A DNA stretch of 40,916 nucleotides from Pseudomonadota bacterium. GTDB lineage: Bacteria > Myxococcota_A > UBA796 > SXON01. How positions within the stretch are numbered: the first letter of the stretch is position 1; each line of letters opens with the position of its first letter. Position numbers and translations under genes: made by a program. The notes under the pieces were generated by a model, which worked only from the letters and a program-made list of their open reading frames with translations, was not told the origin of the DNA and made no database searches. The DNA lies in the NCBI GenBank assembly GCA_005778355.1, contig SXON01000154.1:1-40916 (forward strand), read 5' to 3'. Below are positions 15,997-24,089 of the stretch, one piece after another.

Positions 15997-16995
15997 TCAG
16001 CCGCAGGCCCGCTCGATCACCCGGAGGACGTTCTCCCCGTATGCCGCGTGAATATCCTCGGATGTCCAACCGATATCCAGAAGTGCCTGCGTGAGGTTGG
16101 GGAGCTTCTCAGCGCTGTCCAGGTCGGAGGGGTAGAGGGCGAAGCCCTCCCAGTCCGTGCCGAGCGCGCAGTGGCGCGCGCCCACGGTTTTCTTCACGTG
16201 GTCGAGGTGGCGGGCGACGGCTCGAGCCCCGCCGGTGCCGATGAACGGCGGGACGAAGATGATGCCCACCACGCCGTCGGCGTCGGCCACGGCGCGGAGC
16301 ACCTCGTCGTCGATGCCGCGAGGACTCGCGTGCACGGCCGTGCAGCCCGTGTGCGACACCATGACGCGGCCGGGGGAGCGGCGGCAGGCCTCGATGACCG
16401 CGGCCTTGCCGAGGTGGGCCGCGTCGCAGATCATCCTGTGGTGGGCCAGCGCATCGAGCAGTTCGCGTCCGAACGGAGGTAGCTCGGCCGCATTGTCGGC
16501 ACCGAGGCCCACCATGGGTCGCCCGGCCGCGTTGGCGGTGAAGTGCACCAGACCGACATAACGGAGGCCTTTCACCCGCAAAGCGCCGAGCTCGTCCGTG
16601 CGACCGTGCAGCCCGTGCGCGCCCTCCAGGCCCGCGAAGGCCGCCACGCGTCCGGCCGCTCTAGCCGCCCGGATCGCCTGAGCGCTCCCCGCGATCTCCA
16701 TGGTGCCGCCGCTGCGGGCGACCTCGGCAGCCAGGGTGTCGAGGTCACGATGGATGGCCGCGGTTCCCCCCGACCAGCGAAGCGGGCTGGTCACCACGCC
16801 GAAGGCCACCGCGCCCACATTGCCCTCCCGCAGGCGCGGCAAGTCGCTGTGCCCGAGGAGGGGCGCGCCCGGCAGTGGGTTGGGCGCGTGCCGCCGGTGC
16901 CAGTCCCAGCCCAGGAAGTAGCTGGCCAGCAGCATGTCGTTGTGTAGGTCGACGACCAGCGCGGCCTCGTGCACCGCCCGTGCCTCGGCGCTCAC
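15997..16995 (-). CDS. membrane-dipeptidase family (M19) metallopeptidase
   Basis: A 332-residue zinc enzyme of family M19, whose members cleave dipeptides, including some with D-residues. Metal ligands are readable: His18 and Asp20 (DLHND), Glu124 (GLEGAHG), His194 (CDAAHLG) and His215 (VMVSHTGC). ALGTDWEGF near the C-terminus is also typical. There is no signal peptide, unlike periplasmic or membrane homologues, so it should be cytosolic. The GTG start overlaps the stop of the LuxC-like gene as GTGA; the open frame upstream of it belongs to the overlapping gene. It ends the aminotransferase-LuxE-LuxC operon. M19 members also act in natural-product pathways (PvdM in pyoverdine), which makes a biosynthetic role conceivable here. 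Confidence 0.9.
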   Translation of the reverse strand: MSAEARAVHEAALVVDLHNDMLLASYFLGWDWHRRHAPNPLPGAPLLGHSDLPRLREGNVGAVAFGVVTSPLRWSGGTAAIHRDLDTLAAEVARSGGTMEIAGSAQAIRAARAAGRVAAFAGLEGAHGLHGRTDELGALRVKGLRYVGLVHFTANAAGRPMVGLGADNAAELPPFGRELLDALAHHRMICDAAHLGKAAVIEACRRSPGRVMVSHTGCTAVHASPRGIDDEVLRAVADADGVVGIIFVPPFIGTGGARAVARHLDHVKKTVGARHCALGTDWEGFALYPSDLDSAEKLPNLTQALLDIGWTSEDIHAAYGENVLRVIERACG

Positions 16996-17951
16996 GATGA
17001 TCGGCGCCACAGGGCCTCCATCACGTTGATGCCGTCGTGGAACGACCGGCTGCCGGGCGGCACTTGCATGGCGCCGGGGTCGCAACGCCGAGCCTGAGGG
17101 TAGTCGCCCGGCACCGGCCCGGCGACCGTCCCCACCTGGTGGCGCCACGGCGCGAGCGCGTCGATGATCTCGTTGTGGTCGCCCTCGTAGACACAGAGCA
17201 CGCGGGGCAAGCCTCGCGGCTGCAAGCGCGACAGCGGCAGCCGGGCCACAGCCCAGCCCGGTCCCTCACGCCACGCCCCCGTGGCCTGGGCGAGAAAGGC
17301 AAGACGTCGGATCTCGCTTGCTTCCTCTGGGCTCACGCGGCCCCTGGGGAGGCGCTCCTCCTCCGCGGACATGGCCCGGGACAGGGCGTCGAGGTCGATC
17401 GAGGGGCCCACGACCGCCGCCGGCGACATGCAGCCACGCCCGTCGTACAGCGCGGCGTCCCGGGCGAGCGCGCCCCCGTCGCCCGTCCAGAAGCTCACGC
17501 CAAACATTGGACCGAGGCCGATTATGTGGCAGCGAGCGCGTGCGCGGATGGCATCGATGGTCGAGCTGGCCCCGAACACGATCGCCGCGTCGACCCGCGA
17601 CAGGGCCGCCGCCTCGGCCGCGAGATCGCCGCCCCGCCAGTGCTGCACCTCGACGCCCTCGATGCGACCAATTGCCGCAGCTGACGCACGTTGAGCGCTC
17701 GCCGCCTTCAGGACGACGTGGACCCCCCGGCTGGCCAGCTGGTAGGCCCACTCCAACGGGGCGGTGAAGACATTTGCGCTCGCGATGATGGCCACCGCGC
17801 GCGGGCGGGTACCGGGGAGCGGTCGGCGGTTGTCGGCCAGGTCGGCGCAGGCGAGGGCTGTCGACCAGCACGCTCGTGCGTTCTGGGAGGACAGCCCGGT
17901 GCCGAACTCGGCGGCGTCGAGCGCAGCGAGGCGCGCCAGGACGGGGTTCAC
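16992..17951 (-). CDS. LuxC-like acyl reductase (short form)
   Basis: A 319-residue member of the LuxC acyl-CoA reductase family, related to aldehyde dehydrogenases. LuxC reduces a fatty acyl thioester to aldehyde with NADPH after acyl transfer to its own Cys. Here the candidate nucleophile is Cys174 in GRGCMSP. AIIASANVFTAPLEWAYQLA (about 54-73) and VFGASSTIDAIRA match the nucleotide-binding half. The protein is shorter than Vibrio LuxC (near 480 residues), mainly at the N-terminus. The GTG start overlaps the LuxE-like stop by 4 bases, and the frame upstream of it reads antisense-like arginine-rich sequence. Partnering with LuxE immediately upstream supports an acid-to-aldehyde step. No luxA or luxB is present. 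Confidence 0.82.
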   Translation of the reverse strand: MNPVLARLAALDAAEFGTGLSSQNARACWSTALACADLADNRRPLPGTRPRAVAIIASANVFTAPLEWAYQLASRGVHVVLKAASAQRASAAAIGRIEGVEVQHWRGGDLAAEAAALSRVDAAIVFGASSTIDAIRARARCHIIGLGPMFGVSFWTGDGGALARDAALYDGRGCMSPAAVVGPSIDLDALSRAMSAEEERLPRGRVSPEEASEIRRLAFLAQATGAWREGPGWAVARLPLSRLQPRGLPRVLCVYEGDHNEIIDALAPWRHQVGTVAGPVPGDYPQARRCDPGAMQVPPGSRSFHDGINVMEALWRRSS

Positions 17952-18928
17952 GAGCCCTCGCGGAGGCGCTCGGCGCGGAGCGAGCAGCCGCGCAGCTCGG
18001 CGCCCTCGAGCCGACCGAGCAAGGTCACGCGGTCGCCCTCGGGATGTCGCTCCACCCGCCCGAGGTCTTGCGTCTCGATGGCCAGCACGCTGTCGAGGTT
18101 GCAGAGATCGACGAACCGCAGGACGCCCTCGTCCGTCACCGGTCGACCGGTGTGCGGATCGGCGGCGTACACCCGCATCCACGGGGGCGCCACGAAGGCA
18201 CCCGGTACCGAGCCGGCGCCGACCGGCGTGGTCCAGGACTGCGACGACAACTCCGTCATCCCGTACTCGCCCACCACGCGCGGTGTCCCGAGGCGAGCCG
18301 GTATGGTGCGGTAGAGCGCAGGCGCGTCGAGGCGGACCCGCCGTCCCTTGAAACCGCCGGTCACCATCACCACGCTGCGCTCGTCGAGCGCCCCCTGCCC
18401 CACGGTCGCGAACAGCGCGTCGAGCGCGAAGGCGGTAGTCGCGAGGAGGCAGGGCGACTGGAGACGCGCCCAGGTCGCGGGCGAAACCGTGCCATCAAAG
18501 CAGGCCTCCACCGTTCCGAAGAGAGCGACCATGTGGCCGAGTGAGCTGTCGGCGTCGACGGGGCAGATCGAGACCACTCGACTCGGCGCGTCGGCCACGA
18601 CCCGGTTGTAGTGGGCCACGGCGCCACGGTCATAGAGCACCGTGTCGCGACCACGATGGACGCCGCGCACGCTGCCGGTGGTGCCGCTGGTGCGGAAGAC
18701 AACGTCGCTGGCGCACGCGGGGACGGGGCCGAGATCGAGGTCCTTGAACAGCGCCACCGGCACCGCGGGGATGTCCTCCACCTGCTCGACGTCACGCGAC
18801 CAGAATCGTGCAAGGACTGGGTGCGTGGCGCGCTGGTACCGGTAGGCATCGAGGAACAAGGCCTCGGGGGCCCGTGCACGGTCGATGGCCTCGCTCACCC
18901 GGGCGCGGAGATCGTCGCGCGGGTTCAT
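17948..18928 (-). CDS. LuxE-like acyl-protein synthetase
   Basis: A 326-residue acyl-adenylate-forming enzyme of the LuxE family. LuxE activates a carboxylic acid with ATP and carries it on a Cys before passing it to LuxC. The ATP-binding loop is FRTSGTTGSVRG (about 78-89). EYGMTELSSQSW (near 240) matches the A5-type motif of the superfamily. A conserved C-terminal Cys (Cys315 in ELRGCSL) is in the place of the acyl-carrier Cys. LuxE is normally about 370 residues, so this is slightly short. ATG at 18928 overlaps the aminotransferase stop (ATGA), and the stop overlaps the LuxC-like start (GTGA), so the ligase and reductase should be made in step. Confidence 0.86.
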   Translation of the reverse strand: MNPRDDLRARVSEAIDRARAPEALFLDAYRYQRATHPVLARFWSRDVEQVEDIPAVPVALFKDLDLGPVPACASDVVFRTSGTTGSVRGVHRGRDTVLYDRGAVAHYNRVVADAPSRVVSICPVDADSSLGHMVALFGTVEACFDGTVSPATWARLQSPCLLATTAFALDALFATVGQGALDERSVVMVTGGFKGRRVRLDAPALYRTIPARLGTPRVVGEYGMTELSSQSWTTPVGAGSVPGAFVAPPWMRVYAADPHTGRPVTDEGVLRFVDLCNLDSVLAIETQDLGRVERHPEGDRVTLLGRLEGAELRGCSLRAERLREGS

Positions 18929-20175
18929 CGCAGGCTGTCCTCGAGCGCGGACACGAAAGCGCCGATTTGCGCGTCGCTGATGACGTAGGGCGGGGTCACA
19001 CCGAGGGCCTCGGCGCCTTCCCCACAGGGCAACACGATGAATCCCCGCTCGAGGAGGCGCCGGGTGACCGCGAGGCTGTGGTCTACGCGCACGCCGAGCA
19101 TGAGCCCGCGGCCACTCACCCCCCGCACGCCGGGGACGGCCGCGCAAGCCCGCGCGAGCATATCACCCTTACGACGAATTTCGGGGAGCAAGGCCTCGAT
19201 CTCGGGGAGGGTCGCGAGCGCGGCGGCATTGCCGACGGGGTGGCCGAGGAAGGTCTGCGTGTAGACCGCCGCGCCGCCGCTCGTGCCCCAGGCGTCCATG
19301 ACGCGAGCCGTGCCGAGGCAGGCCGATACGGGGAAGCCGTTGCCGAGCGCCTTGCCGAGACACAGGAGGTCGGGCAGGTGCTCGGTCGACAAGAACGCCC
19401 CGGTCCGCCCGCAGCCTGAGAAGATCTCGTCGTGGATCACGAGCGCGCCGTGGAGTCGCGCGGCGGCGTGAATGGCCCCGATGCGCTCCTCGCCGACCTC
19501 GCGCATGCCTCCGCGTCCCTGGACCGGTTCGAGGATCACCGCGTCGTAGTCAACGAGATCGGGGAGCGGGCCCTGGAAAGGGGCCACGTCGGCGTAGAGC
19601 GACAAGGCCGCCGAGAAGGGCGCCTGCATGGCCGCACGCAGGTAGCCGAGGCTCGGCAGCGCCCCGGAACCCAGTCCGTGGTAGCCGCCGGCGAAGCTGA
19701 GCACGCGCAGGGGCCGCCCGACCACGCCGCGTGCCATCACGACGGTCTTGATGGCCGCGTCGATGGCATCGGAGCCCGAGAGGCCCAGGATCGCGCGGTC
19801 CATGCCGGTGCGGGCGCAGAGGGCCTCCATCAGCTCCACCCGGGAGGGGTCGGCGAAGGCGTCGCCCATCGCGTGCGGCAGCATCACTGCTTGTCGCGAC
19901 ACCGCGTCGGCCACGGCCGGGTTGGCGTGACCAGTGGCCGCCACGCCGAAGCCTGCGGTCAGGTCGACGTACACGTTGCCATCGACGTCTTCCACGTTGG
20001 CGCCGCGCGCTCGCGCCCACACGATCGGGTCTTGCCCCACGCCGCTCTCGCGCGCGCGGCGGGCGCGGCGGGCGGTGATCGCCGGGCACTCGCGGGCGGC
20101 GAGGCGGTCGACCCACGCCGTGCTGCGCGGGCCGGGCACCGGGGATGGGAGGGAGGGGAGGTCGAGGCCGGTCAT
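18925..20175 (-). CDS. class III PLP-dependent aminotransferase
   Basis: A 416-residue aminotransferase of the omega-amino-acid (class III) group. The cofactor site is complete: Lys275 in LCLGKALGNG forms the Schiff base, Asp249 in VIHDEIFSGCGRTG contacts the pyridine nitrogen, GSDAIDAAI binds phosphate, and FAGGYHGLG provides the stacking region. Members move amino groups between primary amines or omega-amino acids and keto acids or aldehydes. It is the first gene of the operon with LuxE-like, LuxC-like and M19 genes, so an aldehyde made by the LuxC-like enzyme is a plausible amino acceptor (inference). It starts at ATG 20175, 37 bases from the divergent kelch-like gene. Confidence 0.93.
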   Translation of the reverse strand: MTGLDLPSLPSPVPGPRSTAWVDRLAARECPAITARRARRARESGVGQDPIVWARARGANVEDVDGNVYVDLTAGFGVAATGHANPAVADAVSRQAVMLPHAMGDAFADPSRVELMEALCARTGMDRAILGLSGSDAIDAAIKTVVMARGVVGRPLRVLSFAGGYHGLGSGALPSLGYLRAAMQAPFSAALSLYADVAPFQGPLPDLVDYDAVILEPVQGRGGMREVGEERIGAIHAAARLHGALVIHDEIFSGCGRTGAFLSTEHLPDLLCLGKALGNGFPVSACLGTARVMDAWGTSGGAAVYTQTFLGHPVGNAAALATLPEIEALLPEIRRKGDMLARACAAVPGVRGVSGRGLMLGVRVDHSLAVTRRLLERGFIVLPCGEGAEALGVTPPYVISDAQIGAFVSALEDSLR

Positions 20176-20199
20176 CGGGCGGCGCGGTAACGCACGGGC

Positions 20200-20205
20200 T
20201 AAGGT
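20200..20205 (+). promoter_or_regulatory. candidate -10 hexamer TAAGGT, leaderless
   Basis: TAAGGT ends 7 bases before the ATG of the kelch-like lipoprotein. GCGGGG in between could serve as a weak ribosome-binding site if a short leader exists. The gap also has to hold the promoter of the aminotransferase operon on the other strand. Confidence 0.35.
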
Positions 20206-20212
20206 CGCGGGG

Positions 20213-21670
20213 ATGCGGCTAGTGGCACTGGTGACGGTCCTCGCGGCGTGCGACCGGACCGTCACCGAGCACATCGACGGGAACGACGGCGCGCTTCGGC
20301 TCGTGCTGGTCAACCCCACCTCGTGCTCGGACTGCGATCCCTGGCAGGGTGTCGACACCGTTCGCATCGAGGTGCTGCGGCACGACGAGCTGGTCGACGC
20401 CGCCGAGTACGACTACCCGGGCGAGGCCCTGTCGCTGCCCAACCTCGACGGGTTTGGCGTGGTGCGCATCGTGGTGAGCGGGCTCTCCTCGGGCGAGGTC
20501 GTGTCGGCTGGGCGCACCGCCGAGGTCACCCTCGCCCCCGGCCTCACCCGCGAGCTGCCGCTGGTGTTCCTACCGGTAAACCAGGGCTTGCCCGTCACCA
20601 GCTCGATGATCGCGCCCCGGTCGCGGCATCAGAGCTTCACGCTCCGCGACGGCCGGGTGCTTCTGGCGGGCGGTCTGTCGCCCGGCAACGGCACGGCCTA
20701 TGGCGGTCTAGAGGCCTACAATCCGTCCACGGGCGCCTTCGCCGGGCTCGGCTACGAGATGGCCGGCAACGCGGGCGATATGGCGCGCCTGTCCTACGCC
20801 GACGGCGAGGAGATGTTCCTCGGCGGCACCCACATCGCGGGCGGCACGGAAACGCCGGTCACGACGGTGACCGGTTTCATCGAGGAGGCCGATAGCGCCT
20901 ACCCGATCGCCAGCCTTCCTGTGGCCCGGAGCGCGCCCTGCGCCTCGCGCTTCGCCGAACACCAGGCGATCGTGTTCGGCGGCCACCAGGGCGATCCGTA
21001 CGGCGACCTGCTGGTGCTCGGCGAGGGCGCTCGCTGGGAGTGGACGAGCTTCCCGATGCGCGACCTTGACGAGACGCGCGTCACTGGGTGCGTGGCCCTC
21101 GCCGACGAGCGCACCTTCGTGCAGGGCCTCGACGCCGACAGCACCGGCGTCTGGCCCTTCACCAGCGAGACCGCGCCCTACCTCGAACCTGCCGAGTGTT
21201 TCGAGAAGGTGAGTGCGAGCAGCGCGGGCGAGGCCGCCGTGTACGGCCTGGGCATGGCGCTGGTCGCGTTGGCAGACGGCGCGGCCTGGGTGGGCGGGGG
21301 CCTCGACGCCGCCACCGGGCGACCGGCGCCCACGGCGCGCGAGTTCAACCCCAACGCGCTGCGTTTCGAGGCCGCCCGCGCGCAGCCCACGCGACCGCGC
21401 GTGGAAGGGCCAGTGGTCGAGTGGATCTTCGGCGATTGGAGGGCCTGGGGCTGCGGCTTCGTGGATGGTGGCCGCGCCGAACCGGAGTCCACGGTGGAGC
21501 TCTTCGACATCGAGACGGGCGAGCTGGGGCCAGTCGTCGGCCTCGACCGCGAGCGCCCCGGTTGCCAGCTCGCGGCGCTCCACGACGGCAGCCTGCTCGT
21601 CACCGGGGGATTCGACGCTGGCGACGATGCGGCGGTGTCGGCCGCGATCATTGTCCCGTGGATCGATTGA
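20213..21670 (+). CDS. kelch-like beta-propeller lipoprotein
   Basis: A 485-residue lipoprotein (MRLVALVTVLAAC, Cys13). Residues 20-125 form a beta-rich N-terminal domain (LRLVLVNPTSCSDCDPW and onward). The rest contains kelch-type strands each ending in a Gly pair: GRVLLAGGLSPG, EEMFLGGTHIAGG, QAIVFGGHQGD, AAWVGGGLDAATG and SLLVTGGFDAGD, suggesting a five- or six-bladed propeller. Proteins of this plan are common surface lipoproteins in Myxococcota and usually bind proteins or glycans; no enzymatic motif is seen. It is divergent from the aminotransferase operon and 46 bases before another lipoprotein gene. Confidence 0.78.
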   Translation: MRLVALVTVLAACDRTVTEHIDGNDGALRLVLVNPTSCSDCDPWQGVDTVRIEVLRHDELVDAAEYDYPGEALSLPNLDGFGVVRIVVSGLSSGEVVSAGRTAEVTLAPGLTRELPLVFLPVNQGLPVTSSMIAPRSRHQSFTLRDGRVLLAGGLSPGNGTAYGGLEAYNPSTGAFAGLGYEMAGNAGDMARLSYADGEEMFLGGTHIAGGTETPVTTVTGFIEEADSAYPIASLPVARSAPCASRFAEHQAIVFGGHQGDPYGDLLVLGEGARWEWTSFPMRDLDETRVTGCVALADERTFVQGLDADSTGVWPFTSETAPYLEPAECFEKVSASSAGEAAVYGLGMALVALADGAAWVGGGLDAATGRPAPTAREFNPNALRFEAARAQPTRPRVEGPVVEWIFGDWRAWGCGFVDGGRAEPESTVELFDIETGELGPVVGLDRERPGCQLAALHDGSLLVTGGFDAGDDAAVSAAIIVPWID

Positions 21671-21716
21671 CAGCTCGGCCATGCTGAGGTAGAAGCCCGA
21701 CAAGCGCGGAGCCCCT

Positions 21717-22451
21717 ATGCGTTCGTGGGCGTTGTTCCTGCTTCTTCCCGCAGTGTCCGGCTGCGCGTTGGGTTTGCAGCCCGACGTGTCGATCACCTTG
21801 ATTCCCTCGCCGTCGGGCGACGTGGGCCAGAATCCGCCCTCGGAGAACGAGGACGAATCGACCGACGACGCGCTCCCCGAGACCTCGGTCGAGATCGAGG
21901 GGATGGTGTACCGCATCGCGCCCGCGAGCATGACCATCGTGGAGCCTGCGGGCCTCGAGCGCATGAAAGACGAGTTCCTCACTCGCGACGTGCTCGTGTA
22001 CGTGAGCGAGGAGAAGGCCGCGAGCATCACCTTCGCCGTGGCCTTGGCCGGCGATGACGGTCGGCAAGACCCCTGCGAGGCGGTGCGCGAGTTCCCGCGC
22101 GCCGACTGGACCGCCAACCCGGTGTTCGAGGCCGGCCCCGGGACGATCGACGCGTCCTTCGGCGGCGAGCCCGCGCAGCTGCGCGAGGCCCTCTTCGGCG
22201 GGGTTTTCGACGAGTACGGCTTCGGCTGGACCGACGGCACCCTGAGCTTCCAGCTCGACACGCGCGAGCTCGACGGCGCCCTCGGGGGCGACGTGGATGC
22301 CTGCGACCTGGTGGAAGCCCTGGGCGGTGAGTGCGGTCGCTGCGGCGACGGCGAGCCCGTCTGCTTCGACGTGATGATCGAGCAGATCACCGCGGTGAAG
22401 GCGGAGATTGGATTCGACGAGCGCAACGACGGCTCTCGATGTGGCGGCTAG
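21717..22451 (+). CDS. lipoprotein, unknown function
   Basis: A 244-residue lipoprotein: MRSWALFLLLPAVSGC with Cys16 in a good lipobox. A Ser/Glu/Asp-rich tether (about 30-55) leads to a beta-rich domain (VEIEGMVYRIAPASMTIVEP; DVLVYVSEEKAASITFAVAL). Near the C-terminus a cluster of Cys (ECGRCGDGEPVCFD, plus two more) could form disulfides or bind metal. No family was recognised. The ATG has GGAG 5 bases upstream. It follows the kelch-like gene in the same direction and may share its transcript. Confidence 0.72.
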   Translation: MRSWALFLLLPAVSGCALGLQPDVSITLIPSPSGDVGQNPPSENEDESTDDALPETSVEIEGMVYRIAPASMTIVEPAGLERMKDEFLTRDVLVYVSEEKAASITFAVALAGDDGRQDPCEAVREFPRADWTANPVFEAGPGTIDASFGGEPAQLREALFGGVFDEYGFGWTDGTLSFQLDTRELDGALGGDVDACDLVEALGGECGRCGDGEPVCFDVMIEQITAVKAEIGFDERNDGSRCGG

Positions 22452-22467
22452 CCGAGCGCGGCCGCTA
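22442..22467. terminator. weak candidate hairpin at converging stops
   Basis: GCGGC at 22444-22448 pairs with GCCGC at 22461-22465 across a 12-base loop, overlapping the stops of the lipoprotein gene and murG. There is no T-run, so this may be chance in GC-rich DNA. Confidence 0.22.
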
Positions 22468-23553
22468 AGAAGTTAGTTTCGTCCTCAGCAGCTCGGCCAC
22501 CTCGTCGGCGACGCGGGGACGCGCCAGCGCCTTGGCGGCCGCCGTCATCTCTGCGCGCGCCCGCTCGTCCCCCATGAGCGCATTCACGCTCGCCACCACG
22601 GCGGCGATGTCGATGCCCTTCTCCACCACCACCCGGGCGGCGCCCGCACGTTCCAGGCCGCGGGCGTTGGCCTCCTGATGGTTGTCGGTCACGTTGGGAG
22701 AGGGGACGAGGAGGCTCGGTTTCCCTACGGCGCAGATCTCAGCGAGCGTGCTACTGCCGGCGCGGGCGAGCACCAGGGCGGCCGCGGCGAAGGCGTCGCC
22801 CATCTTGTCCTCGTAGGGGCGGACGGCCAGGTGGGTGGGCATGCCCCCCGGGAGGCCGCGGTAACGGGCGGCGATCTCCTCGAAGTAGCGGGGTCCGGTG
22901 AGATGGAGGATCGAGTAGCTGCGGCCAGGGTCGGCGGCGCAGGCGAGCGCGATGTCGTTGATGGTGGCGGCGCCCAGCGAGCCGCCCACGACGAGCAGCA
23001 CGGGTCGCGACGGCTCTAGCCCGTATTTCGCGCCGTCACCGGTGAGCACCCGGGGGTTCACCGGGCAGCCGACAGTCAGCATCTCCCCCCCGGTTCGCAG
23101 GTGTCTCCGGGTGTCGTCGTAGGTGAGAAGCACCAGCCGCGCCACGCGGGCGCACAGCCGATTTGCCAGGCCAGGGGCCACGTTGGACTCGTGAATGGCG
23201 GCGGGGATGCCCAGCGTCCAGGCCGCGAGCACGGTTGGTGCCATCACGTAGCCGCCGACGCCGAGCACCATCGTGGCACCATCCTTGCGAAGCAGACCCC
23301 GCGCTTGCCATGTCGCGACGATGAGTTGCCAGGCAAAGCGGATCTTCGCGACCGTGCCCGCCCTTGGGTACTGCACCGCCTCGACAGCCCGGAACGGGTA
23401 GCCACGCTCTGGCGCCACGCGACCCTCGAGCCGAGCACCGTCCCCGTAGTAGTGCACCTCGGCGCCCCGCGCGCGCATCGCGTCGCCCATCGCGAGCGCA
23501 GGGTACACGTGTCCGCCGGTCCCCCCGCCGGCCAGGATCAGCACTTCGGACAT
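22465..23553 (-). CDS. murG: UDP-N-acetylglucosamine transferase MurG
   Basis: A 362-residue GT28 glycosyltransferase that adds GlcNAc to undecaprenyl-PP-MurNAc-pentapeptide to make lipid II on the inner face of the cytoplasmic membrane. The N-terminal loop GGGTGGHVYPALA, HESNVAPGLAN, the glycine loop LVVGGSLGAATIND, and the UDP-GlcNAc site RAGSSTLAEICAVGKPS followed by NHQEANA are all present. Length is normal. Usually murG lies in the division and cell-wall cluster between ftsW and murC; here none of those genes is next to it. It converges with a lipoprotein gene and is divergent from a small membrane gene 38 bases away. Confidence 0.97.
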   Translation of the reverse strand: MSEVLILAGGGTGGHVYPALAMGDAMRARGAEVHYYGDGARLEGRVAPERGYPFRAVEAVQYPRAGTVAKIRFAWQLIVATWQARGLLRKDGATMVLGVGGYVMAPTVLAAWTLGIPAAIHESNVAPGLANRLCARVARLVLLTYDDTRRHLRTGGEMLTVGCPVNPRVLTGDGAKYGLEPSRPVLLVVGGSLGAATINDIALACAADPGRSYSILHLTGPRYFEEIAARYRGLPGGMPTHLAVRPYEDKMGDAFAAAALVLARAGSSTLAEICAVGKPSLLVPSPNVTDNHQEANARGLERAGAARVVVEKGIDIAAVVASVNALMGDERARAEMTAAAKALARPRVADEVAELLRTKLTS

Positions 23554-23591
23554 GCCGCGCCCGGTATCCGGTCCGGTTAGCCGCCGGGACG

Positions 23592-24089
23592 GTGACTGGG
23601 CCCGACGACCGCCGTACCACGCCCGATGCCCTGCGCTGGCCGGCTCTGGGTGTCCTCGTCGTCACCTTCGCGTACTTCGGCGCCTGCTACCGCTACGCCC
23701 TGAGCCCGGACATGCCGGGTTGGAGCTACCCCGCGCAGTGGTCGATGTTCACCGAGAAGGAATCTTGGCATCACGACGTCGTCGCCGAGATGTCGGTGGC
23801 CGGCGTGGTGTCGAAGGTCGACCTTCCGGCCCTCTTCCCCTCGCGCTGGGACAGCGGGCCCCGCTATGTCCGTGGCCCCTTTCGCAACAATCCTCGTCGG
23901 ATGACCACGCTGGCACAGGCGATCTGTCGGCGCGCCGAACCGAGGCCTGATCGCGTCGTGGTGGGCGACGTGCGGTGGCCGGCGCGGATCGGCGTCTCTG
24001 CCGACGACCGCCCTCTGGTAGAGGGGCGCATGCTCGTCGACTTCGATTGCGACGAGGAATACGCGCTCCCTAGCGGTCGGCGATTGTGA
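23592..24089 (+). CDS. small membrane-anchored protein, partner of HTTM-sulfatase gene
   Basis: A 165-residue protein with one N-terminal membrane helix (about 15-32, PALGVLVVTFAYFGACY) and a soluble part of roughly 130 residues (SYPAQWSMFTEKESWHHDVV, then RPLVEGRMLVDFDCDEEYAL). No family was recognised. The GTG start is preferred since the frame upstream lies in the murG antisense region; GGGAC precedes it closely. The stop overlaps the start of the HTTM-sulfatase fusion as GTGA, so the two are almost certainly co-translated, and a membrane complex is a reasonable inference. A TAGCCG hexamer lies 8 bases before the start. Confidence 0.68.
   Translation: MTGPDDRRTTPDALRWPALGVLVVTFAYFGACYRYALSPDMPGWSYPAQWSMFTEKESWHHDVVAEMSVAGVVSKVDLPALFPSRWDSGPRYVRGPFRNNPRRMTTLAQAICRRAEPRPDRVVVGDVRWPARIGVSADDRPLVEGRMLVDFDCDEEYALPSGRRL

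Noticed and set aside
16992..18928. A bioluminescence (lux) operon
   Set aside because: LuxE- and LuxC-like genes are present, but no luciferase subunit or LuxD gene lies beside them, so light production is not supported.
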